DNA from: Clostridia bacterium
GTDB taxonomy: Bacteria > Bacillota > Clostridia > Oscillospirales > Ruminococcaceae
Assembly: GCA_021152595.1 (NCBI GenBank)
Contig: JAGKVC010000034.1
Location: 1-22,420, forward strand
Reading direction: 5' to 3'
Length of the DNA: 22,420 bases
In this document: in pieces, positions 8,540 through 14,917 of the stretch
Layout: each line of letters begins with the position of its first letter
Numbering within the stretch: position 1 is the first letter of the stretch
The notes under the pieces: generated by a model
What the model saw: only the letters and a program-made list of their open reading frames with translations
What the model was told of the DNA's origin: nothing
Databases searched by the model: none
Position numbers and translations under genes: made by a program

Positions 8540-9415
8540 ATGAAAAAAAGTGAAAAAAAGGTAGAAGCGCTCCTTGCAAAGGATGAGTCCGTTATCTGGA
8601 CCGGTCAGACACCGGTGAAATACACCGTCCTCACAGTGCTCAACCCGGTCAATCTGCTGCTTGACTGCATGATCGGCTTTTTCATTTGGATCTTAACGAT
8701 CGCCCATTCCCTTCCCGGTGCTGCATTTTGCATTCTTGTAGCTGCTATAAAGCTGATTTTTTCCATTCGTCAAATCTCGACTGATCTTGGAACAAGGTAT
8801 TACGTGACAAGCAAGGGCATCTATGCACAGAACAGCAATGGCACGAACACCACGACTGTTTTCATGAGCTACGCTGAGCTGAACACGATAGAATGCGAGC
8901 GTTTGAATGACCTGATTCTGTACAAACTCGGAACCCTGACATGCAGGGAACGTAATTTAGGAAGGTTCATCCGTATCACGAATATCCAGATGCCGGAATT
9001 AGTCGAGGGGATCATCAACAATCAGAAAGAACGCTATGAACTGGAACTGGAAACAGGCATACCTGCCGCACTGCAGGATGCAGACTACCCCATCCGCATG
9101 GATATTCCTGCAGATACAATTCCGGAAACAGAGCCCGCCGTGCAGCCGGAGCAGACATTTTTCGCCGTACCGGTACAGCAGGAATACGCTGCGCTGCGCA
9201 ATGATTTCCTTGATCAGACGGTAATCGGCGGCGCGGAGCAGCTTGAAAATCTGCCGGATGCCTCTGTTGCATCGCTGCAGCAGGAGCTCTTCGGCGGTGA
9301 AGCAATGCGGACACAGATATTCCCCGATCCGACCGTCAATCCGCTGCCGGAGCTTTCAAAGGAGATGCCGGAAGAGAAAGACGGCAACGGACAGTTTATG
9401 CAGCGCGGTCTGTAA
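8540..9415 (+). CDS. PH-like membrane protein with ELFG tail (paralog 2)
   Basis: A 291-residue protein starting at ATG 8540 behind AGAAAGAG, 32 bases after paralog 1. It has VIW at 18-20, two membrane helices (about 28-56 and 59-77) and a PH-like region from about 85, with the family stretch RYYVTSKGIYAQ. Its body is quite unlike paralog 1 and its DNA is visibly richer in A/T (about 8690-9030) than the flanks. In contrast, the tail (FFAV 207-210, SLQQELFGGEAMRTQ 245-259, FPDPTVNPLPEL 261-272, terminal GQFMQRGL) is almost the same as paralog 1 even at the DNA level. This suggests a PH-like body of different origin joined to a locally copied tail. Function unknown. Confidence 0.78.
   Translation: MKKSEKKVEALLAKDESVIWTGQTPVKYTVLTVLNPVNLLLDCMIGFFIWILTIAHSLPGAAFCILVAAIKLIFSIRQISTDLGTRYYVTSKGIYAQNSNGTNTTTVFMSYAELNTIECERLNDLILYKLGTLTCRERNLGRFIRITNIQMPELVEGIINNQKERYELELETGIPAALQDADYPIRMDIPADTIPETEPAVQPEQTFFAVPVQQEYAALRNDFLDQTVIGGAEQLENLPDASVASLQQELFGGEAMRTQIFPDPTVNPLPELSKEMPEEKDGNGQFMQRGL
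9276..9401 (+). repeat. 126-bp direct repeat, copy 2 (tail-coding)
   Basis: Second copy of the segment at 8368-8493, offset by exactly 908 bases and in the same reading frame within paralog 2. Confidence 0.92.
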
Positions 9416-9441
9416 GCCGCATCGACATGAAAGGACAGACG

Positions 9442-10008
9442 ATGGAGACAAAAAACAGCAGCGCAAAAATGATGATGCGCGCAGATGAGCAGATTCTCTG
9501 GAGCGGAAAGGAAGTATACCGCATCGTGCAGAAGCGTTCGCTTGCCGATATGCGGCTGCCGTTTGCGGCGGTCTGGGGCGGCATCATGACCGTGCTGTTC
9601 GGCGTGGTCACGTTATCGGGCGGATTCGGTCCGGCACTGCTTCTGTTCTATCTGCTTCTGATGATTCCGGTCGGACTCTGCGTGCTGCGGATTGCAGCGG
9701 TAAGAAGCACCGCACGGAATACGGTCTATGCCGTGACAACAGAGGGCATTTACATTCAGAAGGGCGTGACCGGCAGCGAGGAGACCGTATTCCTGGATTA
9801 CGGCGCGCTTGTGCGTGCAGAGCCGGAGGACAGCGGATTCGGTGCAGCAGAGAATGTCGGGGATGTCCGCTGTGTTTATCTCGTGCAGACAGGCGCTCCG
9901 GCACATGACGAGATCATGCTGCGGAATATACCGGATCCTGCATCCGTTGCGCAGATGATCCTTGCACAGGCTGCCGAATGGTCAGCGCGTGTGCAGGACG
10001 ACATTTGA
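9442..10008 (+). CDS. PH-like membrane protein without tail (paralog 3)
   Basis: The 188-residue protein is best started at ATG 9442, 6 nt after AAAGGA; an in-frame ATG at 9427 has no ribosome site. It keeps the shared pattern ADEQILW (14-20), a membrane hairpin (about 40-60 and 64-86) and the PH-like stretch VYAVTTEGIYIQKG (95-108), then ends with QAAEWSARVQDDI right after the PH-like domain. The long tail of the other paralogs is missing, with no sign of a frameshift or leftover tail in the 35 bases before the next gene. It lies in the same operon and may partner the tailed proteins in a mixed oligomer (inference). Confidence 0.78.
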   Translation: METKNSSAKMMMRADEQILWSGKEVYRIVQKRSLADMRLPFAAVWGGIMTVLFGVVTLSGGFGPALLLFYLLLMIPVGLCVLRIAAVRSTARNTVYAVTTEGIYIQKGVTGSEETVFLDYGALVRAEPEDSGFGAAENVGDVRCVYLVQTGAPAHDEIMLRNIPDPASVAQMILAQAAEWSARVQDDI

Positions 10009-10043
10009 GAGCAGTCAGACATTCTGAGAAGGAGAAAACGATT

Positions 10044-11339
10044 ATGAAAATTGAAGACATGATGGCATTTGATGAGCAGATCCTCTGGGAGGGCGGCAAA
10101 TCCGGCGGAAGTACATTCTGGGAGGCGATATTCAATCCGCTTCTTCCGTTTGCGGCGATCTGGGCTGTCGTTGATTTCGGCATTATCGGTACAGCCGGTG
10201 TATCCGGCATGCTGTTTTCCGGAATGGGCTTCTTCTTCCTGTTCCACCTGATGCCGGTGTGGCTGTATCTCGGCGGTATTCTGACGGCGAAAAGCCGCGC
10301 AAAGAATACACGCTATGCCGTCACGAATCGCGGCATCTATATCCAGACCGGCAAGGAGGGCAGGGAACAGGTCAAGTTCCGCAGACTTGATGAGATCCGG
10401 TTTGCAAGGACGAAGCAGGGAATGTTTGATTCCAAGTATCATGTCGGAGACGTTGTCTGCGAGTATATCACCCCGATTGTCAAGGGCTACGGCAAAAACC
10501 GGAGCGTCGAACGGGATATTACGCTCGATAATACGACGGATTATGTAAATGTGACGCAGCTCATCAATTATCAGCTCCAGATGCAGCATCCGGTCGGTCC
10601 GCCGATGCCTGTGCAGCAAAGTCCGCTGACCGAGCGCCGGATTCCGCAGCAGATGCAGCAGCCGGTTCAGCAACCGGCCGCGTATCCTGTCCGTTCGGAT
10701 TATCCGGCAGGGACAGTGCAGCCGCCGGAGGTGCTCGATCCGCAGCAGGCATTTTTCGGTCAGCCGCAGAGCATGCCGCTCCCGAATGAAAAGTCTGCGG
10801 CGTTCCTCAATCCGGAGTATGCGGAACAGACCGAGTTTTTGGAGCAGGTTCCGGATGAGACCGTCAGCGAATTGCAGCATGAGCTGTTCGGCAGTGAAGC
10901 TGTGCAGACAAACGCTTTTGCAGATCCGACCGTGAATCCGCTTCCGGTTCTCCAGTCTCCGCAGCAGGGATACGCAAATGCACCGGCGTCCAATCCCTAT
11001 GCCGCACCGCAGCAGGGATACGCAAATGCACCTGCGTCCAATCCCTATGCCGTACCGCAGCAGGGCTACGCAAATACAACAGCATCCAATCCTTATGCCG
11101 TTCCGCAGCAGGGATATGCAAATGCACCTGCGTCCAATCCTTATGCCGTTCCGCAGGCACCGGCGGATCCCTATGCGAGACAGCCGCAGAATTCTGTCTG
11201 GGGCGCACCGCAGGAGCCGGAAATGGAATCGCTGTTCACAGAGCCGCCGTTTGAGGATCCGACGCTCCGTGCGCTCGAGGAGCTGAATCCGCAGGAACCG
11301 CAGGAGCAGAACGACAGCTTCCTGCAAAGCGGCATGTGA
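10044..11339 (+). CDS. PH-like membrane protein with repeat-rich ELFG tail (paralog 4)
   Basis: The 431-residue protein starts at ATG 10044, 9 nt after AAGGAG; upstream in-frame codons lack a ribosome site. It has MKIEDMM at the N-terminus, DEQILWEGG (10-18), membrane helices (about 36-60 and 62-82) and a PH-like domain from about 88 (RYAVTNRGIYIQTG). The tail begins near 180 and is rich in Pro and Gln. It carries AFFG (236-239), FLNP (254-257), SELQHELFGSEAVQTN (275-290), FADPTVNPLP (292-301), four 16-residue PQQGYAN repeats (306-369) and a terminal DSFLQSGM. The order of tail motifs matches paralogs 1 and 2, while the repeats are unique to this gene. Probably a cytoplasm-facing, partly disordered scaffold; function unknown. 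Confidence 0.8.
   Translation: MKIEDMMAFDEQILWEGGKSGGSTFWEAIFNPLLPFAAIWAVVDFGIIGTAGVSGMLFSGMGFFFLFHLMPVWLYLGGILTAKSRAKNTRYAVTNRGIYIQTGKEGREQVKFRRLDEIRFARTKQGMFDSKYHVGDVVCEYITPIVKGYGKNRSVERDITLDNTTDYVNVTQLINYQLQMQHPVGPPMPVQQSPLTERRIPQQMQQPVQQPAAYPVRSDYPAGTVQPPEVLDPQQAFFGQPQSMPLPNEKSAAFLNPEYAEQTEFLEQVPDETVSELQHELFGSEAVQTNAFADPTVNPLPVLQSPQQGYANAPASNPYAAPQQGYANAPASNPYAVPQQGYANTTASNPYAVPQQGYANAPASNPYAVPQAPADPYARQPQNSVWGAPQEPEMESLFTEPPFEDPTLRALEELNPQEPQEQNDSFLQSGM
10959..11150 (+). repeat. Four tandem 48-bp in-frame repeats
   Basis: Units start at 10959, 11007, 11055 and 11103. Each codes PQQGYANAPASNPYAV or a near variant (unit 1 ends in Ala; unit 3 has TT for AP). The Tyr/Gln/Asn/Pro-rich, charge-free composition resembles low-complexity segments that drive weak self-association. 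Copy number may vary among strains. Confidence 0.93.
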
Positions 11340-11350
11340 CGGATATCGTT

Positions 11351-11512
11351 ATGCGAATAGAAGATCTATGCAAAGAGAAAAAACTCTGGGAGGGCGGACC
11401 GGTTCCGGAGGAGTTTCCGGAAGAAAGCGCCATGGAATTGCAGGAGGAGCTCTTCGGGGATGAGGAGCAGCCTGAGGATGATTCCGATCTCTTTCAGCAG
11501 GGCGGCTTTTGA
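11351..11512 (+). CDS. 53-residue mini member: ELFG tail without PH-like domain
   Basis: ATG 11351 lies 11 bases after paralog 4. The product has the family N-terminus MRIEDL followed by KLWEGG (compare MKIEDMM and ILWEGG of paralog 4), then passes directly to MELQEELFGDEE and an acidic end DLFQQGGF. Both ends of the long proteins are therefore kept while membrane hairpin and PH-like domain are absent. The join is clean and in frame with a proper stop, so it looks like a real short gene rather than a decayed one. It could be a soluble competitor or adaptor that carries the same tail motif (inference). The ribosome site is weak, so coupling to paralog 4 is likely. Confidence 0.7.
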   Translation: MRIEDLCKEKKLWEGGPVPEEFPEESAMELQEELFGDEEQPEDDSDLFQQGGF

Positions 11513-11524
11513 GCGGCTTTCTGC

Positions 11525-11553
11525 TTGACAAACCGTTCCTGATGTGCTATAAT
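11525..11553 (+). promoter_or_regulatory. Consensus promoter of the riboswitch operon
   Basis: Perfect TTGACA (11525-11530), 17 nt, perfect TATAAT (11548-11553). It begins 13 bases after the mini gene stop. Such a strong promoter fits control at the RNA level by the riboswitch that follows. Confidence 0.93.
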
Positions 11554-11567
11554 ACGGGTATAATTTT

Positions 11568-11664
11568 ATAGGTATGCAGTTCCGCAGTTCTGCGGATCAG
11601 AGGGAAGCGCGGTGAAATTCCGCCGCAACCGCCATTGCCGTCAAAGCCGGATTACTCACTGCAT
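11568..11664 (+). promoter_or_regulatory. Cobalamin (B12) riboswitch
   Basis: The region matches the core of the cobalamin aptamer family: AGGGAA, then GCGGTGAAATTCCGC, CGCAACCGCC, CATTGCCGT and AAAGCCGGATTAC. These correspond in order to the B12-box elements. The closing helix is visible as ATGCAGT (11574-11580) with ACTGCAT (11658-11664), and an internal hairpin as CCGCA/TGCGG (11582-11595). GCGGT at 11672-11676 could pair with ACCGC of the aptamer as the kissing loop, which is tentative. In such switches bound cobalamin normally turns expression off. The subclass (adenosyl or methyl preferring) is not decided here. Confidence 0.9.
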
Positions 11665-11724
11665 CCGAACAGCGGTCAGAGCCGCAGAGGGCTCACATTT
11701 TTGGGTATGAAAAATGACGCCGTC

Positions 11725-11774
11725 AAAAAGCCCCGTTCAGGTATGATGATTCGTACCGGACGTGCAGGGCTTTT
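11725..11774 (+). terminator. Terminator-like hairpin 1 of the riboswitch expression platform
   Basis: AAAAGCCC (11726-11733) pairs with GGGCTTTT (11767-11774). Inside, CGT/ACG and GGTA/TACC extend the helix. The T-run forms part of the stem end, as in bidirectional terminators. It lies between the aptamer and the first gene. Confidence 0.6.
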
Positions 11775-11780
11775 CGATGC

Positions 11781-11825
11781 TGCGCACTTTCTGCTCATGA
11801 AGCGAGCCGGAAGCTGCGCATTTTT
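11781..11825 (+). terminator. Terminator-like hairpin 2, just before the first gene
   Basis: TGCGCA (11781-11786) pairs with TGCGCA (11815-11820), with inner CTT/AAG and GCTC/GAGC pairs, followed at once by TTTTT (11821-11825). ATGAAAAATG (11707-11716) is a perfect complement of CATTTTTCAT (11819-11828), so it could pair across this hairpin's 3' foot and act as an antiterminator. Confidence 0.6.
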
Positions 11826-11851
11826 CATGCACAGAAACGGAGTTGAGACGC

Positions 11852-12160
11852 TTGGAGAATCAAGGGAGAACGGCTGCAATCACGTTGCTTCGGCAGAAGC
11901 AGGCGGAGCTGATCCGCAGCGGCTCGGAGCGGCTGCCGCAGCGCAGCGACTTTACCGATGCGGAGATCGTTCAGATCAAAGCATATCTCGGACCGTTTCC
12001 GCGCGCACTGGAAGCCGCCGGCTTAAAGCAGGGCGATCCGGCAGCGGCTGAAAAGAAGCGTGAAAAGCGGATCGCGGCAAAGCGCAGACGAACCGCTGAA
12101 AAAATACGCCGGCAGGAGGAGTGCACTCCGGCACGGCAACAATCTGAAAAAGGAGCATGA
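11852..12160 (+). CDS. Small basic protein with a homing-endonuclease-associated-repeat-like motif
   Basis: The 102-residue product is best started at TTG 11852, 9 nt after ACGGAG; TTG 11843 is in frame but abuts that site. Residues 28-58 (RLPQRSDF...IVQIKAYLGPFPRALEAAGL) resemble the repeat found beside homing endonucleases and in some regulators, a small helix-turn-helix-like DNA-binding unit with the signature FG-x-W/F-x-x-AL-x-x-AGL. The rest (67-90) is a strongly basic helix. No nuclease residues are present. It is the first gene behind the cobalamin riboswitch, ending in an ATGA overlap near the next start. A DNA- or RNA-binding role is an inference. Confidence 0.6.
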   Translation: MENQGRTAAITLLRQKQAELIRSGSERLPQRSDFTDAEIVQIKAYLGPFPRALEAAGLKQGDPAAAEKKREKRIAAKRRRTAEKIRRQEECTPARQQSEKGA

Positions 12161-12162
12161 TT

Positions 12163-13101
12163 ATGAAAAAGAAGATCACAGGCATTCTGCTTTCGGCATC
12201 CGTATTGTTTGCAATCGGCGTGCCGTGCATCACAGCATCCGCCGCAGAGGATATCACGGTCAATGTGACAATCAGCAAAGCCGGTACGGTCGAGGTTCCG
12301 GCACAGCCCGTTCATGTTGCGGACAAGGACGGCGACGGCAAGTATACGATCGACGAGGCGCTTTTTGCTGCACATGAAGCCTATTACGAGGGCGGCGCGG
12401 CAGCAGGCTATGAATCCGGCATGAGCGATTATGGTCTGAGCCTGAAAAAGCTCTGGGGCGATACGAGCGGCGCATTCGGCTACTATGCGGATGATCAGTT
12501 CGCTATGGGGCTGAGCGATGAGGTCAAGGACGGCGGCTGCCTGACTGCTTTTGTCTTTCAGGATACCGCAAAATACGGCGACAAATACTGCTATTTTGAT
12601 AAGAAAGAAATCACCGATGCAAAGCAGGGCGATACCGTCAAGCTCAAGCTGAATGTGATCCATTTCGATGCAAATTACGCACCGCAGGTCGATCCGGCAG
12701 CGGATGCGACCATCACAATCGACGGCGAAAAGACCGCATACAAGACCGATGCAAACGGTGAGGTCGATTTCAAGTTTGAGCGCGCAGGCAATATGATCCT
12801 CGGCGCTGTTTCGGATACCGAAATCCTTGTTCCGACAATTCTGCGTGCAACTGTCGCCGCTGAAGAGACCACCGCGATTGAAACTACCACAACGGAAGCT
12901 GCTGTGACAACGACAACAGCCGCAGCTACAACTGTGACGACGACGAAGGCAGCAGCAGCCGTTACTACCACGGCAAAGGCATCGGGCAGCAGCAAATCCT
13001 CTGCCGCAAAGACCGGCGATACGACCGCGATTCCGGCGCTTGCACTGACCGCAGCGCTCGCATGCGGCGCAGCATACGCACTCCGCCGCCGTCATGAGTA
13101 A
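12163..13101 (+). CDS. EF-hand surface protein with DUF4430-like region and C-terminal anchor
   Basis: The start at ATG 12163 has AAAAAGGAG 7 nt upstream; ATG 12157 is too close to it. The 312-residue product has a signal peptide (cut probably after ASA, 27). A canonical EF-hand loop follows (DKDGDGKYTIDE, 54-65; ligands Asp54, Asp56, Asp58, Thr62, Glu65). Residues 62-150 (ALFAAHEAYY, LWGDTSGAFGYY, VKDGGCLTAFVF) recall the DUF4430/transcobalamin-beta type of ligand-binding domain. A Thr/Ala linker (232-285) precedes AAKTGD, a hydrophobic helix and RRRHE, a cell-surface anchor similar to a sortase signal but lacking the usual LP. Under the cobalamin riboswitch it may bind corrinoid or support the next protein. 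It overlaps the next gene by 8 bases. Confidence 0.8.
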   Translation: MKKKITGILLSASVLFAIGVPCITASAAEDITVNVTISKAGTVEVPAQPVHVADKDGDGKYTIDEALFAAHEAYYEGGAAAGYESGMSDYGLSLKKLWGDTSGAFGYYADDQFAMGLSDEVKDGGCLTAFVFQDTAKYGDKYCYFDKKEITDAKQGDTVKLKLNVIHFDANYAPQVDPAADATITIDGEKTAYKTDANGEVDFKFERAGNMILGAVSDTEILVPTILRATVAAEETTAIETTTTEAAVTTTTAAATTVTTTKAAAAVTTTAKASGSSKSSAAKTGDTTAIPALALTAALACGAAYALRRRHE

Positions 13102-14899
13102 TATCAAGCGCATCTGTGCAGCCGGATGTGCCGCTCTGGTTCTGTTCCTGAGCGGCATCCGGCTGTTTTTGCCGACGCATGCGTCCGCTTATGACGACCG
13201 TGTACCGGCATATGCAGAGGAGATTTTACAGGCGGTCAGCGGCGGTGATGTGCAGGGATGGCTGCATGATACGCTCCCTGCGCAGATCGGTCTGAGCGCG
13301 CCGGACTGGTATGCGATGCTGCTTTCCGCGCGCGGCGGATATGATCTCTCCGCATACAGCGGCGCATTGCAGCAGTATCTTGAAACGGAAGATGTTTCTC
13401 CGGCAACGACAAGGGAGCGCATGGTACTGGCGCTTGCAGCCTGTGAACCGGATCCGCCTGCGGTCTGCGCGGAGATGCTGGATGCGAGCATCGGCGAAAT
13501 GGGCATCATGAGCTGGATTTTTGCGCTGCATCTGATGAATAACGGCATCCCCTCTGCGCGGTATACGGCGGCGGATGTTGTCGCAGAGCTTGCGGATCAG
13601 CAGGCTTCGGACGGCGGCTGGTCGCTGACCGGTGAATTCGGGGATATTGATGTCACGGCTATGACCTTGCAGGCGCTCGCGCCCTATCAGGACAGCATAC
13701 CGGATGCAGTCGCGCGCGGCGTGGATTTTCTTGCGGAGCGTCAGCTTGCGGACGGTGCCTATCAGAGCTTCGGGACGGAGAATCCCGAAAGCACTGCGCA
13801 GGTCTGGACGGCGCTCTCCATGCTCGGGATCGACGCGCTCGCAGACGGCAGATTCGTCAAGGACGGCACGCTGCTCGACGGCATTTTGCAGTTCCGTCTC
13901 GAGGACGGCAGATATACGCATACGCTCGGCGGCGCGGTCAGCGATATGGCGACCGTACAGGTCTGCGAGGCTCTGACTGCCGCAGAATTGCAGCAGCGCG
14001 GACAAAATCTGCTGCTGTTCCGCGGCGAGGTTCCGCAGCAGATTCCCGTTCCCGATCAGGAGCCGGTCACGACCGCTGCGCCGCAGAAGCAGGAGAAGGC
14101 GCAGCATCCGGCAGCCGTTACACAGGCAGAGAAGGCGGAGAAGGCTGAGACTGTCACGGCGGATGTGACGCAGACAACCGCAGCCGGATCGAAAATCACA
14201 ACCGCATCCGCTGTCGCAACGCTGACATCTTCGTCGGTTTCTGTCACGCAGACTGTGACCGAAACTGACGTATCTGTGGACGAAATCATCCACACAACCG
14301 CACCGCCGGAGGATCCGCGCAGTGATACGGAAAAGTATCCCTACCGCATTCCGCTGACGGCTGCCGCCGGTGTGATATTCGGTGCATTAACGGTGATCTG
14401 CATTGTGCGCAGGCGCCGCAGTGCGAAGACCTATCTGACGCTTGCAGGCGGATTTGTGCTGGTGACGGCGCTGATCTGGTTCATCAAAATTGAGTCGCCT
14501 GCGCAGTTTTATCAGAATGAAGCGCGGCAGGGCGGCGGCACCGTGACCATGGCGATCCGCTGCGATGTGATCCGCGGACTGCCGGGCAGCGAGCGCTTTC
14601 CGGCGGACGGCGAGATCATGCCGCTGACGGAATTTGCAATCGAAGAAAATGAAAACGCGCTCGATCTGCTCTACGATGCGGTCAAGGCATACGGGCTGCA
14701 AATTGAGGTGGATGGCGTCTCCGGCGAGACTGTGAATACGGCGTATGTACGCGGAATTTCGTCACTTTATGAATTCGATTTCGGGGATCTTTCCGGCTGG
14801 ACTTATACGGTCAACGGCGAGCGTCCGGCGGTCGGCTGCGGCGCGTGTACGCTGCATGACGGCGACCGCGTGATGTGGATTTATACAGTCAATCTCTGA
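13094..14899 (+). CDS. Intrinsic-factor/transcobalamin-like membrane protein
   Basis: A 601-residue protein. After a signal peptide (1-32), residues of about 35-305 form alpha-toroid repeats of the squalene-cyclase/prenyltransferase/transcobalamin type (DQQASDGGWSLTG 168-180, DIDVTAMTLQAL 184-195, RQLADGAYQSFG 216-227, STAQVWTALSMLG 233-245). A Thr/Lys/Ala linker (325-415) follows, then two membrane helices (about 418-438 and 447-466) joined by RRRRSAKT. A DUF4430-type beta domain ends the protein (about 485-601; ENALDLLYDAVKAYG, SGWTYTVNG, GDRVMWIYTVNL). Positive-inside orientation puts both alpha and beta domains outside. That is the pair which clasps cobalamin in animal intrinsic factor and transcobalamin. 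It lies under a cobalamin riboswitch. No ribosome site of its own is visible, so translation is likely coupled. Cobalamin binding is a strong inference, not shown. Confidence 0.85.
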   Translation: MSNIKRICAAGCAALVLFLSGIRLFLPTHASAYDDRVPAYAEEILQAVSGGDVQGWLHDTLPAQIGLSAPDWYAMLLSARGGYDLSAYSGALQQYLETEDVSPATTRERMVLALAACEPDPPAVCAEMLDASIGEMGIMSWIFALHLMNNGIPSARYTAADVVAELADQQASDGGWSLTGEFGDIDVTAMTLQALAPYQDSIPDAVARGVDFLAERQLADGAYQSFGTENPESTAQVWTALSMLGIDALADGRFVKDGTLLDGILQFRLEDGRYTHTLGGAVSDMATVQVCEALTAAELQQRGQNLLLFRGEVPQQIPVPDQEPVTTAAPQKQEKAQHPAAVTQAEKAEKAETVTADVTQTTAAGSKITTASAVATLTSSSVSVTQTVTETDVSVDEIIHTTAPPEDPRSDTEKYPYRIPLTAAAGVIFGALTVICIVRRRRSAKTYLTLAGGFVLVTALIWFIKIESPAQFYQNEARQGGGTVTMAIRCDVIRGLPGSERFPADGEIMPLTEFAIEENENALDLLYDAVKAYGLQIEVDGVSGETVNTAYVRGISSLYEFDFGDLSGWTYTVNGERPAVGCGACTLHDGDRVMWIYTVNL

Positions 14900-14917
14900 T
14901 TCTGAAAGGAGTGCGGC

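Noticed and set aside
10959..11150. Considered as a CRISPR-like array because of regular repeats
   Set aside because: The 48-bp units abut with no spacers and are in frame within a gene; they encode protein repeats.
9876..11327. 483-codon open frame on the minus strand, rich in Arg, Cys and Leu
   Set aside because: It is antisense to paralog 4 and mirrors its 48-bp repeats. The product is implausible (repeated RCICVSLL-like runs) and there is no ribosome site. The plus-strand frame has the family motifs.
11635..12051. 138-codon open frame on the plus strand beginning within the riboswitch
   Set aside because: It starts inside the aptamer, crosses both terminator-like hairpins and overlaps the small basic gene in another frame. 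The coding signal lies with the frame from 11852.
13094..14050. Considered as a terpene cyclase or prenyltransferase because of the QxxDGGW-type repeats
   Set aside because: It has a signal peptide, no acidic catalytic motif was seen, and it is joined to a DUF4430-type domain under a B12 riboswitch, which favours a ligand-binding toroid.
13226..14293. 355-codon open frame on the minus strand
   Set aside because: Antisense to the transcobalamin-like gene. The composition is dominated by Arg/Leu/Cys typical of a shadow frame.
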